64,000 nt of DNA from Carnimonas bestiolae (GCF_051251125.1 NZ_JBPCZL010000009.1); one strand, 5' to 3'; counted from the first letter of the stretch, positions 52,248 to 62,320 are shown. Program-made: numbers and translations. The notes: generated by a model not told the origin, from the sequence alone.

Positions 52248-54901
52248 AATTGCTGTCGTTGCAGATCGCCGAATTCAAGAAATTTATCGAGCCAGTGCGC
52301 ATCGAACACTTCGATGCTGCCATCAACCTCTTCACCGGCCCCAACGAAGCCGGTAAAAGCACGCTGGCCGAGGCCATTCGCAGCGCTTTCTTCGAGCGCC
52401 ATCGCGCTAACCTGCCACAGCTGCGGCCATGGAGCGATAGCAGTGCCGCGCCTGAAATTCACCTTGAGTTCGAGCATCAGGGGCAGCATTACCGTCTGGA
52501 TAAACGCTTCCTCAAGCGTGCGCGCTGCGAGCTAAGTATCGACCACCAGCGTTTCGAAGGCGACGACGCTGAGCAGCAGCTCAAACAGCTGATGGGCTTT
52601 CAGCACCCTTCCCGCGGTGCCAGCGATCAGCGCGATTGGGGCATTCCGGGGCTTCTGTGGATTGAGCAAGGCAGCGCCCAGCAGATTGCCGAACCGGTCA
52701 GCCATGCGGCCGGACGCTTGCAGGAAGTGCTTGAAGGCATGATGAGTGAGCTGGCCACCGGTGCAGGCAGCGATGCGTTGATGACGTCGTTGCGCCAGCA
52801 GCGTCATCAGCTGCTCACCGAGCGCACCGACAAGCCGCGCGGCGATTACGACAAGGCGATTAATCGCTGCGAGCAGCTTAAGCACCAATTGGCCGAACTC
52901 GATCAGGCGATTGCTCACTATCAGTCGCGAGTCGATGAATTAGCACGATTGAAGCAAGAGCAGCGCGACGAGCAGCAACAGCAAACTTTGACGCGCCTAG
53001 CGGAGCAGTTGGAAGCCTCGCGCGCAGCGCTCAGCGAATGGCAAGCCAAACAGCAGCAGCTTAGTAGCGAGCAAAACGCTATGGCGGCGCTCGATCGCCA
53101 GCTGGCGCTGCTTAAGCAAAGTCTCGACGACTTCGCTGCGCAGCAGCAACAGCAGGAGAGCTATCGCGCGGCGCTGGCCGCCAGCCGTACAGCGCTCGAC
53201 GAACTGACGTTGCGGTTGACTGATGCCAAGACACGCAGCACCACCGCCAGCGAGCAGCGGCGCCAGCACCAGCGGATTTTAGAGCAGGCACGCCAGCGCG
53301 CTGATAGCGACCAGCGTCAGCAGCAATTAGTGCAGCTTGAACAGCAGCACCGCGCGCGCCACCAACAGCTGACGCGTGCCAAACAGCTCGTCAGTACCAT
53401 TCAGGACCTCACGCAGCGCAAGCGCTCGCTGAGCATCGATAGCGCGGCGGTCAAGGCGCTTCACGAGCAGCAGGCAGCGCTGAATGAAATCAACGTCGAG
53501 CAGCGCGTCGCGGCAACCCAACTGCGCTACCAGCTCGATTCAGGACAACAGCTCAAGCTCGGTGATCGCGTGCTGAGCGGCACGGGCGATGCTCAACTGG
53601 TGGATACCACCCAATTGGTAATCCCCGACGTGGGCACGCTGACCATTACCCCGGGCGGCGCTGGGCTGGCGCAGTTGAGTGAGCGTGCCGAGACTATCGC
53701 CCAGCATCTTCAGCAAAAGCTCGCCCAATTGGGCGTTACGTCACTTGAAGAAGCTGACCAGCGCCTTGCCAAGCTCGCCCAGCTTGATGGCGAGCTCCAA
53801 CTGGCCGAGGCCCGCTATGCCGACAGCGCTCCGCAAGGCCTCGACGCGCTGCAGCGCCAGCTCGACGCGCTGGAGGCAGACATTGCCCAGCAGCGCACAG
53901 CGCTCGAGCACACTGCAATCGACGCGAGCGATGAGCCATTGCCTGATCTCGACGCCTTGGTACAGCAGCAGCGTGAGCTCGAACAACTTAGCGAACAGGC
54001 CGAGCAGCAGTGGCACCAGCTTCAACTCGACGCAGGCCGTGCCGAGGTGGAGCATCAGCGCAACCGCGAGCAGCTCGAGCGCTTGGTGGCATCGCTCGAA
54101 TCAGCGGAGCGCCAACAGCGTCTGACCTCGCTGCGCAACGAGCACAGCGAACTTGAGCGCACGCGCCAACAGCATCAGCAGCGCCACGACGCCCTGCGAG
54201 AGAGCCTGGCGGCAGCACCGCTAGCGCTGCTGGAACAGGATGTCGAACGGCTAACGCGCAGCCTTGAAAAAAGTCGCCAACGCGACGCCCAGCGGCGTGA
54301 CACCATTACCCGTTTAGAGGGCGAGCTTTCCAGTCAGGGCGCGCAAGGGCTGGAAGAACAGCGCGCCGAGCTCGCCTCCGAATACGCTCGGCAGCAGCAG
54401 CGCGTGAGCGAATTTTCGCGCCGCGCCAAGGCGCTCACACTGCTGCTCGAGCGACTCGAAATCAAACGCCAGCAGCTGGTACAACAGCTGCAGGCACCGC
54501 TACAGGAAAAGCTCAACCACTATCTCGGTATTCTATTCAAAGATGCCTCACTGACCCTTGATGAGCAGTTGGTGCCGACCCTGCTGGCGCGCCGCAGTAC
54601 CACCGGCAACCACAGTGAACAGCACGAACTTGAAGCGCTCAGCTTTGGCGCCCGCGAACAGCTGGGCGTTGTCTGCCGCTTGGCCTACGCCGACCTATTA
54701 AGAGAGAGCGGCCACCCTACCCTGATCATGCTTGACGACGCGCTTGTGCACAGCGACGCCGAACGGCTCGGACGCATGAAGCGCGTCCTGTTCGATGCCG
54801 CCACCCGCCACCAGCTGCTGATCTTTACCTGTCATCCCGACGCCTGGCGTGACCTCGGCGTTGATGAGCAGCGTATTGAGGCGTTGGCGCAGGGAGAGTG
54901 A
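52244..54901 (+). CDS. SbcC/Rad50-like SMC-family ATPase
   Basis: An 885-residue ABC/SMC ATPase with two halves of the nucleotide site at the termini and a very long Gln/Leu/Arg-rich coiled coil between. Walker A GPNEAGKST is at residue ~33. The ABC signature is LSFGAREQLGVV and Walker B LIMLDDALVHSD near 850. The EAGKST form and short length fit the YhaN/AAA_27-like SbcC group rather than canonical SbcC (~1050). No obvious zinc-hook CxxC was seen in the coil. Forms an Mre11-Rad50-type complex with the preceding product. Converges on dnaE2 with 104 bases between. Confidence 0.87.
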   Translation: MKLLSLQIAEFKKFIEPVRIEHFDAAINLFTGPNEAGKSTLAEAIRSAFFERHRANLPQLRPWSDSSAAPEIHLEFEHQGQHYRLDKRFLKRARCELSIDHQRFEGDDAEQQLKQLMGFQHPSRGASDQRDWGIPGLLWIEQGSAQQIAEPVSHAAGRLQEVLEGMMSELATGAGSDALMTSLRQQRHQLLTERTDKPRGDYDKAINRCEQLKHQLAELDQAIAHYQSRVDELARLKQEQRDEQQQQTLTRLAEQLEASRAALSEWQAKQQQLSSEQNAMAALDRQLALLKQSLDDFAAQQQQQESYRAALAASRTALDELTLRLTDAKTRSTTASEQRRQHQRILEQARQRADSDQRQQQLVQLEQQHRARHQQLTRAKQLVSTIQDLTQRKRSLSIDSAAVKALHEQQAALNEINVEQRVAATQLRYQLDSGQQLKLGDRVLSGTGDAQLVDTTQLVIPDVGTLTITPGGAGLAQLSERAETIAQHLQQKLAQLGVTSLEEADQRLAKLAQLDGELQLAEARYADSAPQGLDALQRQLDALEADIAQQRTALEHTAIDASDEPLPDLDALVQQQRELEQLSEQAEQQWHQLQLDAGRAEVEHQRNREQLERLVASLESAERQQRLTSLRNEHSELERTRQQHQQRHDALRESLAAAPLALLEQDVERLTRSLEKSRQRDAQRRDTITRLEGELSSQGAQGLEEQRAELASEYARQQQRVSEFSRRAKALTLLLERLEIKRQQLVQQLQAPLQEKLNHYLGILFKDASLTLDEQLVPTLLARRSTTGNHSEQHELEALSFGAREQLGVVCRLAYADLLRESGHPTLIMLDDALVHSDAERLGRMKRVLFDAATRHQLLIFTCHPDAWRDLGVDEQRIEALAQGE

Positions 54902-55005
54902 GCCTCAGGGTTCTTCTGGCGTCCATGCCTTGGTGACACCTGTAGCGCCTCACGCTAGTGCAGAGGCTTCGAATGGAATGCCATTCGCCCCGTGCGGGCC
55001 GAAGC

Positions 55006-58000
55006 TCAATGAAAATCACGACTGCCAACGGGAATGCCGTCGAGCAGTTCGCTAAGATCGTAGAAGTGCTGGGCGATCAGGTGGCGCACGCCTTCTTCGC
55101 ACTCAAGCCGACCGCTTACCCGCATCAGCCGTGCGTTGAGCAATACGCTGCGCAGCCGTTCGGCCAATGCGCGCCATACCACCACATTGACCATGCCGTG
55201 CTCGTCTTCGAGGGTGACGAAAATCACGCCCGAGGCGGTACCGGGACGCTGGCGTCCAATCACCAGGCCGCTCACGTGAACCTGGGTATTGTTGGCGAGC
55301 GGTATCAGGCTTTGCGAATCGTGACAGCCGCGCAGCTCGGGCTTGTGGCGCAGCAGTGCCATCGGGTGCTCGCCAATGGTGGTGCCTAGTACCGCGTAGT
55401 CGGTCACGAGCTCCTGCCCTTGGCTGGGCGCAGCCAAGGTAACCTCGTCCTGTTCGGTATCGGGTAGATCGTCGAACAGCGGGCGCTGCGCTTCAATGCC
55501 CGCGACCTTCCAGCGCGCCTGATGGCGATGCCCCGCCAGGCTCTTCAGTGCATTGGCGTCGGCCAGCAGATTCAGCGCACGTTGTTCAAGCCCCGCGCGA
55601 TAGGCCAACTGCGCTACTTCGGTGAAGCTCGCCTGCTGGCGCGCCGCGATAATCTGCTCGGCGTCCTGACGCCGAAAACCCCGAATCTGATTGAAGCCCA
55701 TCCGAATGGCGGCTTGCGCGGGATCACGCTGGCTCGGCTCCAGGCTGCACTCCCACTCGCTGTGCTGCACATCAACGCCGGCCACTTCAATACCATGATG
55801 CCGAGCATCCTTGAGCAACTGACCGGGAGCGTAAAAACCCATCGGATAGCTATTGATCACCGCACAGGCGAAGGCGGCCGGATAGTGGCACTTCAGCCAA
55901 CAGCTGGCGTAGGTCAGCAGCGCAAAGCTGGCGGCGTGGGATTCCGGAAATCCATAGCTACCAAAGCCTTTGATCTGCTCGAAAATGCGCAGCGCAAAGG
56001 CATCGCTGTAGCCGCGCGCCAGCATGCCCTCACGCAGCCGCTCGCGATGCGTTTCGAGCCCGCCGTGGCGCTTCCAGGCCGCCATCGAGCGGCGCAGCTG
56101 ATCGGCTTCTCCAGGGGTATAGCCAGCCGCATGAATCGCCAGTTCCATCACCTGCTCCTGAAACAGCGGCACCCCCAGCGTACGCTTGAACACCTGCTCC
56201 AGCTTGGGCGACAGTTGCTCAACGGCTTCTTCCCCGCGGCGGCGCTTAAGGTAAGGGTGCACCATGCCGCCCTGGATGGGCCCGGGGCGCACTATCGAGA
56301 CCTGAATCACCAGATCGTAGAAAGTTGCGGGCTTAAGCCGCGGCAGCATCGCCATTTGGGCGCGCGACTCGATCTGGAAAACCCCCACCGTATCGGCCTT
56401 CTGAATCATCCGGTAGGTGGCGGCATCCTCTTGCGGCAGCGTCGCCAGCGTCCAGCGTTCGCCGTAATACTGCTCGACACAATCGAAGCAGCGGCGCAGC
56501 GCGCTCAGCATGCCCAGCGCCAGCACGTCGATCTTTAACATTCCCATCAGATCGAGATCGTCCTTGTCCCACTGGATCACGGTACGCGCTTCCATTGAGG
56601 CATTTTCGATCGGCACCAGCCCCTCCAGCGGCACGTCGGAGATCACAAAACCGCCGGGATGCTGAGAGAGATGACGCGGGAAACCGATCAACTGAGCGGC
56701 CAGCACCAGCACCTTCTGCATCACCGGGGTGTGTGCGTCGAAGCCCTTCTCGGCCAGTCGCTCAGCGCTTGGCAGCTGCGACTCCCAGCCTCCGCAGCAG
56801 TCGGCCAATTCGTCAATCTGATCGGCAGGCAGCCCCAGCGCCCGCGCCACATCGCGAATGGCGCCCGCAGCGTGATAGCTGCTGACCACTGCGGTGAGCG
56901 CCGCCCGCTCACGGCCGTAGCGCTGAAAAATGTACTGGATGACCTCTTCGCGGCGTTCGTGTTCGAAATCGACGTCGATATCGGGGGGCTCGCCGCGTTC
57001 GCGGGAGATAAAGCGCTCGAACAGCAGATGCGCATGAGTGGGATCGAGCTCGGTAATGCCCAGCGCATAACAGACGACGGAGTTGGCCGCGGCACCGCGC
57101 CCCTGGCATAAAATGGCGCGACTGCGCGCATAGGCCACAATATCGTAAACGGTCAGGAAGTAGTTTTCGTACTTAAGCTCTTCGATCAGCGCTAGCTCAT
57201 ACGCCAGCCGCTGGCGCACGTCGTCGGTGACTCCTTCGGGCCAGCGCTGCTGCGCGCCTTCTTCTACCAATTGGGTGAGCCAACTGATGGAGCTATGCCC
57301 CGCCGGCACTCCTTCGTGCGGGTACTGATAGCGCAGCTCGTCCAATTCGAACTGGCAGCGCGCGGCCACCACCAGCGTTTCAGCCAGCGCTTCGGCGGGA
57401 TAAATTTCGGCCAGCGCCTCACGGCGGCGCAAATGCCGCTCGCCGTTGGCAAACAGCCGCCATCCCGCATCAGCCACACTGCAATGATGGCGCACGGCGG
57501 TCATCACGTCCTGCAAGGCGCGCCGACCGCGGCTGTGCATATGGACGTCTCCCGCCGCCACAACGTTGACGCCCAGCACATCGGCCAATCGATAGCTGTC
57601 AGCCGTAGTGATTAAATCGTCCTGCCCATAGTGCAGCTCAAGCGCCAGCCATAAACGTTCGGGAAAGCAGTGCTGCAACTGCCGCCCGATCGTCAGACGC
57701 TGCTCGATATCGCTTGAAGACGGCCACTCGGGCACCCACAGCGCACAGAGCCCCGCGTTGTGCTCAGGCATGCTACAGAGATCGCTGTAGTGAAGCTGGT
57801 AGCTGCCCTTGTCGGCGCGCCTTCGGGCCTGCGTAATCAGTTGGCAGAGGCGCTGATAGCCCGCCAGATGCTCTACCAGCAGTACCAGCTTGAGCGGTAC
57901 TGGCGGTTGCTTGTCTTCATTCGGATGCGGCCAGACCACGCTGAACTCGGCACCGACAATCAGCTTGATGCCGTGAGCGGCGGCCGCTTGTTTAGCGCGC

Positions 58001-58161
58001 ACAATACCGGCCAGCGTAGCTTCATCGGTAATTGCCAAGGCTCGATAGCCTAGCCGTGCAGCGCGCTCGAAGAGCTCGTCGGCGCTGGAGGCTCCGCGCT
58101 GAAAGCTGAAGTTGGACAAACAGTGCAGCTCGGCATAGTCGGCCGCTGGCGTTGAGATCAT
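55006..58161 (-). CDS. dnaE2: Error-prone DNA polymerase DnaE2 (ImuC)
   Basis: C-family polymerase of 1051 residues used in damage-induced translesion synthesis. A PHP domain starts AELHCLSNFSFQRGASSADE. The catalytic aspartates lie in PDIDVDFEHE (about 394-398) and MLKIDVLALGML. EAAD-type QADQLRRSMAAWKRHGG and FGSYGFPESHAASFALLTY are typical of DnaE2. It has an OB-fold near the C-terminus (VHVSGLVIGRQRPGTASGV) but no beta-clamp motif that I could identify with certainty. ATG 58161 overlaps the imuB stop by ATGA. Third gene of imuA-imuB-dnaE2. Confidence 0.95.
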   Translation of the reverse strand: MISTPAADYAELHCLSNFSFQRGASSADELFERAARLGYRALAITDEATLAGIVRAKQAAAAHGIKLIVGAEFSVVWPHPNEDKQPPVPLKLVLLVEHLAGYQRLCQLITQARRRADKGSYQLHYSDLCSMPEHNAGLCALWVPEWPSSSDIEQRLTIGRQLQHCFPERLWLALELHYGQDDLITTADSYRLADVLGVNVVAAGDVHMHSRGRRALQDVMTAVRHHCSVADAGWRLFANGERHLRRREALAEIYPAEALAETLVVAARCQFELDELRYQYPHEGVPAGHSSISWLTQLVEEGAQQRWPEGVTDDVRQRLAYELALIEELKYENYFLTVYDIVAYARSRAILCQGRGAAANSVVCYALGITELDPTHAHLLFERFISRERGEPPDIDVDFEHERREEVIQYIFQRYGRERAALTAVVSSYHAAGAIRDVARALGLPADQIDELADCCGGWESQLPSAERLAEKGFDAHTPVMQKVLVLAAQLIGFPRHLSQHPGGFVISDVPLEGLVPIENASMEARTVIQWDKDDLDLMGMLKIDVLALGMLSALRRCFDCVEQYYGERWTLATLPQEDAATYRMIQKADTVGVFQIESRAQMAMLPRLKPATFYDLVIQVSIVRPGPIQGGMVHPYLKRRRGEEAVEQLSPKLEQVFKRTLGVPLFQEQVMELAIHAAGYTPGEADQLRRSMAAWKRHGGLETHRERLREGMLARGYSDAFALRIFEQIKGFGSYGFPESHAASFALLTYASCWLKCHYPAAFACAVINSYPMGFYAPGQLLKDARHHGIEVAGVDVQHSEWECSLEPSQRDPAQAAIRMGFNQIRGFRRQDAEQIIAARQQASFTEVAQLAYRAGLEQRALNLLADANALKSLAGHRHQARWKVAGIEAQRPLFDDLPDTEQDEVTLAAPSQGQELVTDYAVLGTTIGEHPMALLRHKPELRGCHDSQSLIPLANNTQVHVSGLVIGRQRPGTASGVIFVTLEDEHGMVNVVVWRALAERLRSVLLNARLMRVSGRLECEEGVRHLIAQHFYDLSELLDGIPVGSRDFH

Positions 58162-59564
58162 CCAAACCACCCTTGCAGCCACCATTGCTGGTGTTGGTCA
58201 CGAAAGGCCCAGCCGCGCCGCCCTTCAGCCGTTTCAACCAGGTAGTAATCGCGGCGGACATCACCGTCGTCCCACCAGCCTGATTCGATGCGTTCAGGGC
58301 CGGCCAGAATCTCGCAGGCGTGATGCTGAAACGGCTGCGGCTGGCGTAATAGCCAACCGGGCCGGGTGCGCTGATCGGCACGCGCGTGGTGGTCGTACTG
58401 GGACGGCGACGCGTGCTCGGGGCGATGCTCCTCGCGCAGCCCAAGCGGTTTGAGCGCTTGTTCGCCCAGCCGCGCGCGCAATCGCTCCTGCAACTGGCGC
58501 CAGCTTTCGCCCGCCGTCGCACGGCGCTCGAACAGCCCCTGCTTTTCTGGCACGAAGGGCAACAGCTCACGCGCCTTGAGGTGCAGCGCCACGATAGGAC
58601 GCTCAACCTCGATGCGCTCAAGCCGCCCACGGGCGTACTCAAACAGCGCATCGGCGCTGCGCTCAATGCTTAGCAGCCCCACATTGACCGCTGTCGAGGT
58701 GCCTTCGTCATCTTCAAGCCACACGCTAAAGCGCTGCACACCGTAATCACGCCCCTGGAGCAGCAGCACTAGGTCGTTGATGAGTCTGCGCAGGGGAAAC
58801 AGCAGTGCTTGCAGTGATGTCGCCTCGAACTCGAGCGCCAGACGCTGTTCGAAGTGCTCCGCCGGTTGATAAAACTCAAGCGGGGTCGGCAAGCTGCCGC
58901 GCAATTGCTCAAGATGCTGTAGCAACTGCGCAGAGAAACGCCGTGCCAGCGTACTGGGCGGCAGCCGCAGCAGCTCATCAAGGCGGGTAATGCCCATGCG
59001 GGCCAGCGCCGCTACGTCGTCGCTGTTGAGTCCACTGTGCACCAACGGTAGCGGGGCCAGCCATTCAAGCCACTGCTCGTGGCTGGCAACGGCATAGCCA
59101 TCGGCGGCATTGCACAGAATACGGGCCGCCAGAGGATAAGGTGCCGCGTTCAGCCGGTACTCAAGGCCCAGCGTATCCAGCGCACGCCGCATGCGCTGCT
59201 CAAGCTCGGGCCAAGGCCCCAGCAGCGGCAGACTGCTGGCCACTTCGATCAGCAGCGCATCGCCCTGATACAGCGCCACTTGCGAACTAAAGTGCCCGGC
59301 CCAGTTAGCCAGCAGCTGTAGCAACGCCTGAGTACGTTCGGCGTCATGGGGTTGGATCACCAGCTGATGACAGCGCGCCCGCGCAGCAGCAACCGCCATG
59401 CCCGGCTCAATGCCGCTGGCACGAGCAGGCGTATTGGCACTGTGGACACGGCGGCGCTGTGCGGGGCCGTCGATCAGAATCAGCGGCGCGTGTGGCTGTG
59501 GCTGATGGCGCAGCACCGCATCGAGTGCCAGCCGTGGGAAATAAAGAGCGACCCAGCGCAGCAT
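58158..59564 (-). CDS. imuB: ImuB, catalytically inactive Y-family polymerase of the mutasome
   Basis: A 468-residue Y-family polymerase relative that acts as a hub linking DnaE2, ImuA and the beta clamp. The start MLRWVALYFPRLALDAVLR has no acidic residue at the first catalytic position, as usual for ImuB. A helix-hairpin-helix region (DDVAALARMGITRLDELLRL) and a little-finger domain follow, then a long C-terminal tail with Trp/Arg-rich GWAFRDQHQQWWLQGWFG. ATG 59564 has GAGGGAAG upstream and begins 17 bases after imuA; a longer frame lies inside imuA and is rejected. Confidence 0.93.
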   Translation of the reverse strand: MLRWVALYFPRLALDAVLRHQPQPHAPLILIDGPAQRRRVHSANTPARASGIEPGMAVAAARARCHQLVIQPHDAERTQALLQLLANWAGHFSSQVALYQGDALLIEVASSLPLLGPWPELEQRMRRALDTLGLEYRLNAAPYPLAARILCNAADGYAVASHEQWLEWLAPLPLVHSGLNSDDVAALARMGITRLDELLRLPPSTLARRFSAQLLQHLEQLRGSLPTPLEFYQPAEHFEQRLALEFEATSLQALLFPLRRLINDLVLLLQGRDYGVQRFSVWLEDDEGTSTAVNVGLLSIERSADALFEYARGRLERIEVERPIVALHLKARELLPFVPEKQGLFERRATAGESWRQLQERLRARLGEQALKPLGLREEHRPEHASPSQYDHHARADQRTRPGWLLRQPQPFQHHACEILAGPERIESGWWDDGDVRRDYYLVETAEGRRGWAFRDQHQQWWLQGWFG

Positions 59565-59581
59565 GCTTCCCTCGCGCTCCG

Positions 59582-60217
59582 TTAGCTCAGCGCCACGGCT
59601 GTCGCAGCAGGACGCGCACCGCGGCATTTCAGCACCGATAGCGTGCGGCCCTGCAGTAACAGCCGCACCACGGCGGGAGAAGCCTGCTGCTGGGCAGCTT
59701 GCTGACGCCACACGAAGGCATGGGCGCTGCCGCTGTCGGCGGCACTGTGCAGACGCCGCAGCGCCGTTGTGCTGGCACGCTGCGGCCAGCATAGCACCGC
59801 CCCACAGCAGCCAGAGCGCAGGCACTGTTCGGCGGCCCACAGCACGTCGTCTTCATTGCAGTCGAGCAGCGTCACCCACTCCAGCGACACCCCTGCCTTG
59901 GCCCAGGCGTGCGCACAGGGCAGCCACGGAGGCGCAATCAGCACCACCGGACTGTGCTGTTGCGTCAGCTGTGCCAACAGCGGCCACAGCAGCGTCAACT
60001 CACCGAGGCCAGCACCATCGGCCAGCAGCTCGATCAGCCCCTGACGGGGCCAGCCGCCCGCCAACTGACGATCAAGCTCGCGATGCCCGGTGGCCAGCGT
60101 TTCGCTAGCCGCTTCCGACGCCGCATGACGCCGCCCCGTCCACAGCTGCTGACTGTTCATCAGTTGCTGTAGCGCGTCGGTATGTGTGGCGCGGCGCGAG
60201 GTGCTGTGTATCGACAT
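59582..60217 (-). CDS. imuA: ImuA, RecA-like mutasome component
   Basis: A 211-residue RecA/SulA-like accessory protein of the ImuABC mutasome. LATGHRELDRQLAGGWPRQGLIELL is the family's N-terminal block. The P-loop is degenerate (LADGAGLGELTLL). It also has LLDCNEDDVLWAAEQCLRSG and a Trp-containing CWPQRAS. It leads the operon and starts about 60 bases after a near-perfect LexA box. ATG 60217. Confidence 0.92.
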   Translation of the reverse strand: MSIHSTSRRATHTDALQQLMNSQQLWTGRRHAASEAASETLATGHRELDRQLAGGWPRQGLIELLADGAGLGELTLLWPLLAQLTQQHSPVVLIAPPWLPCAHAWAKAGVSLEWVTLLDCNEDDVLWAAEQCLRSGCCGAVLCWPQRASTTALRRLHSAADSGSAHAFVWRQQAAQQQASPAVVRLLLQGRTLSVLKCRGARPAATAVALS

Positions 60218-60276
60218 GACGTGTTACCTAAAAGAGCCTGCACTAATAGGTGTAGTTGTACGCTGTTTGTTAATAG

Positions 60277-60292
60277 CTGTCTATATATACAG
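60277..60292 (-). promoter_or_regulatory. LexA (SOS) box of imuA-imuB-dnaE2
   Basis: CTGTCTATATATACAG matches the LexA consensus CTGTATATATATACAG at 15 of 16 positions, with flanking TACTGT on the minus strand. It lies about 60 bases upstream of imuA. Confidence 0.92.
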
Positions 60293-60607
60293 TATTCAGA
60301 AACGGCATATAGCCTGCCATCGCTGCGATATGGCTCGCACTTCGCCTTTCATGTCAGTGAGATAGCGCACAAAGAGCTGCACGTCACACGAATAGCGCAG
60401 CAGAGACGTACCTTGCGCTACTACCTGCAGGCTGCGGGTGACGTAGATGCACACCAGTGCAGCAGCGCTGGCTTCTCGCGGATGTGCTGATAAAGGAAGG
60501 AAAACAAAAACAACAAGCGCAGTGCTGTCGATCAGCCCTGCGCTTGGAAATGGATGGCGCTAAAGGACGCGCCGTACAGCAGGTGACGGGCCCCTTTTAG
60601 AAGCCCC

Positions 60608-60678
60608 TTTTGGCGAGCCTATGGCTCTATAGGCACGGCTCTGCCTCAGTGGCAGAAGGCGAGCAGCGGCTCGCCAAA
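60608..60678 (-). other. Cluster of mutually exclusive hairpins after yjgR
   Basis: TTTGGCGAGCC (60609-60619) can pair with GGCTCGCCAAA (60668-60678) over 11 bases, enclosing two small hairpins (CCTAT/ATAGG and CTGCC/GGCAG). The same 3' arm can instead form GGCGAGC-agcg-GCTCGCC (60658-60675). It begins 17 bases after the yjgR stop; there is no T tract. Confidence 0.65.
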
Positions 60679-60695
60679 CCGCACGCCATGCGTCG

Positions 60696-62219
60696 TTACT
60701 TGCGTCGCGTTAGATTACCAAACAGCCCGCGCACCAACTGACGACCGCCCTGCTTCAACACGCTTTCTACCACGCCCTGACGACCATGGGAGCCAAACAG
60801 CACGCCTTTCAGTTCGTCGGTCCAGCTTGAGGAATCGCCGCTCTGCTGGCTAGCGCTCGACTTGCCATCGCTCGACTTCTTCGCGCTCTCGCTAGCTGCC
60901 GCGCCGCTCTCCTGCGACTCGTCGTCACCGCTCTTCTGCTCCGCTCGCTTGGCCAGCAATTCAGCCGCTGATTCGCGATTAACGGCGGTGTCGTATTTAT
61001 CACCGAACGGGCTGTCGGCCAGCACCTGTTGACGCTCTTCGTCACTGATCGCGCCCATGCGGCAGCGCGGCGGAGCGATACGGTCGTGCTCCACTGGCGT
61101 GGGTACGCCGTTGTCGTCGAGCAGCGATACCAGTGCTTCCCCGGTGCCTAGTGTCGAGATCGTCTTCTTCACATCGAGCTTGGGATTTTCGGGGAAGGTT
61201 TCTGCTGCCGTTTTAACCGCTTTCTGATCGCGAGGCGTATAGGCACGCAGCGCATGCTGGATGCGGTTACCCAACTGCCCCAGCACCGGCCCCGGCATAT
61301 CGTCGGGAAACTGCGAACAGAAGTAGACGCCAACCCCCTTGGAGCGAATCAGACGCACCACCTGCTCGATACGGTCCATCAACGCATCGGGCGCATCGTC
61401 GAACAGCAAATGAGCTTCGTCGAAAATAAACGCCAGCTTGGGTTTGTCGGCATCGCCCACTTCAGGCAGTTGCTCGAAGAGCTCGGACAGCACCCACAGC
61501 AGGAAGGTGGAATAAAGGCGCGGCTTCAGCACCAACTGATCGGAGGCGAGAATATTGATAACGCCACGCCCATCGCTGTCGGTGCGCATCAAATCGTCAA
61601 GCTCCAGGGCAGGCTCGCCAAAGAACTGCGTCGCGCCCTCTTTTTCGAGTCCCAGCAGCGAACGCTGAATGGCCGCCACGGTTTGCGCACTGATCAGGCC
61701 GTACTCTTCAGAGAGCGCCTTACGCTCCTCGGACACCAGCTTGAGGATGGCGCGCAGATCGTCGAAGTCGAGCAGCAACAACCCTTGATCGTCGGCAACC
61801 TTGAAGGCAATTTCGAGCACGCTGGATTGGGTATCGTTCAGCTCCAGTACGCGACTGAGTAGCGTCGGCCCCATTTCACTGATGGTCGTACGTACCGGAT
61901 GCCCTTTCTTGCCGTAGATGTCCCATAACACCGTGGGACTCGCTTCGGCGGCATAATCTTCGATGCCCATCGCCTTGGCGCGCTCCACCAGCTTGTCGTC
62001 ACCCTTGCCAGGCATCGATAGGCCCGCCACATCGCCTTTCACGTCGGCCATGAAAACCGGTACGCCGATCCGCGAAAAGCCTTCCGCCAGCGTCATTAGC
62101 GTAACGGTTTTGCCGGTACCGGTAGCACCCGCCACCAGACCGTGGCGGTTGGCATACTTGGGTTGCAGCAGCGCGGTGACATCGCTGTCGACACTTTTGC
62201 CGAGGGTAATCGGTTGCAT
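60696..62219 (-). CDS. yjgR: YjgR, HerA-like ATPase (DUF853)
   Basis: A 507-residue P-loop ATPase of the HerA/FtsK-like DUF853 group (E. coli YjgR ~500). Walker A GATGTGKTVTL is at about 29-39, Walker B LAFIFDEAHLLFDDAPDAL and an arginine-finger region CSQFPDDMPGPVLGQLGNR follow. Late in the protein is a Ser/Lys/Glu-rich linker (~residues 425-460) before a basic C-terminus. Function in bacteria is unproven. ATG 62219 has AGGA seven bases upstream; upstream in-frame codons are not conserved. Divergent from rutA. Confidence 0.92.
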   Translation of the reverse strand: MQPITLGKSVDSDVTALLQPKYANRHGLVAGATGTGKTVTLMTLAEGFSRIGVPVFMADVKGDVAGLSMPGKGDDKLVERAKAMGIEDYAAEASPTVLWDIYGKKGHPVRTTISEMGPTLLSRVLELNDTQSSVLEIAFKVADDQGLLLLDFDDLRAILKLVSEERKALSEEYGLISAQTVAAIQRSLLGLEKEGATQFFGEPALELDDLMRTDSDGRGVINILASDQLVLKPRLYSTFLLWVLSELFEQLPEVGDADKPKLAFIFDEAHLLFDDAPDALMDRIEQVVRLIRSKGVGVYFCSQFPDDMPGPVLGQLGNRIQHALRAYTPRDQKAVKTAAETFPENPKLDVKKTISTLGTGEALVSLLDDNGVPTPVEHDRIAPPRCRMGAISDEERQQVLADSPFGDKYDTAVNRESAAELLAKRAEQKSGDDESQESGAAASESAKKSSDGKSSASQQSGDSSSWTDELKGVLFGSHGRQGVVESVLKQGGRQLVRGLFGNLTRRK

Positions 62220-62320
62220 CACATATCCTGCGTCGGAAAGAAGAAAGGGTTGCTTGGTGGAAACAGTCACTGAGCGCAAGTTTATCCTAAAAAAGCGCAA
62301 AACCCACCCGTTCACGGCAG

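Larger units (their letters stand above)
60218..60695. other. Intergenic region with LexA box and structured repeats
   Basis: A 478-base gap between imuA and the end of yjgR (both minus strand). It holds the imu LexA box at 60277-60292 and a cluster of overlapping hairpins at 60608-60678. No gene was recognised between them. Confidence 0.55.

Noticed and set aside
60182..60490. A 102-codon open frame on the plus strand over the LexA box
   Set aside because: No ribosome site or recognisable domain; it starts within imuA antisense and covers the SOS promoter.
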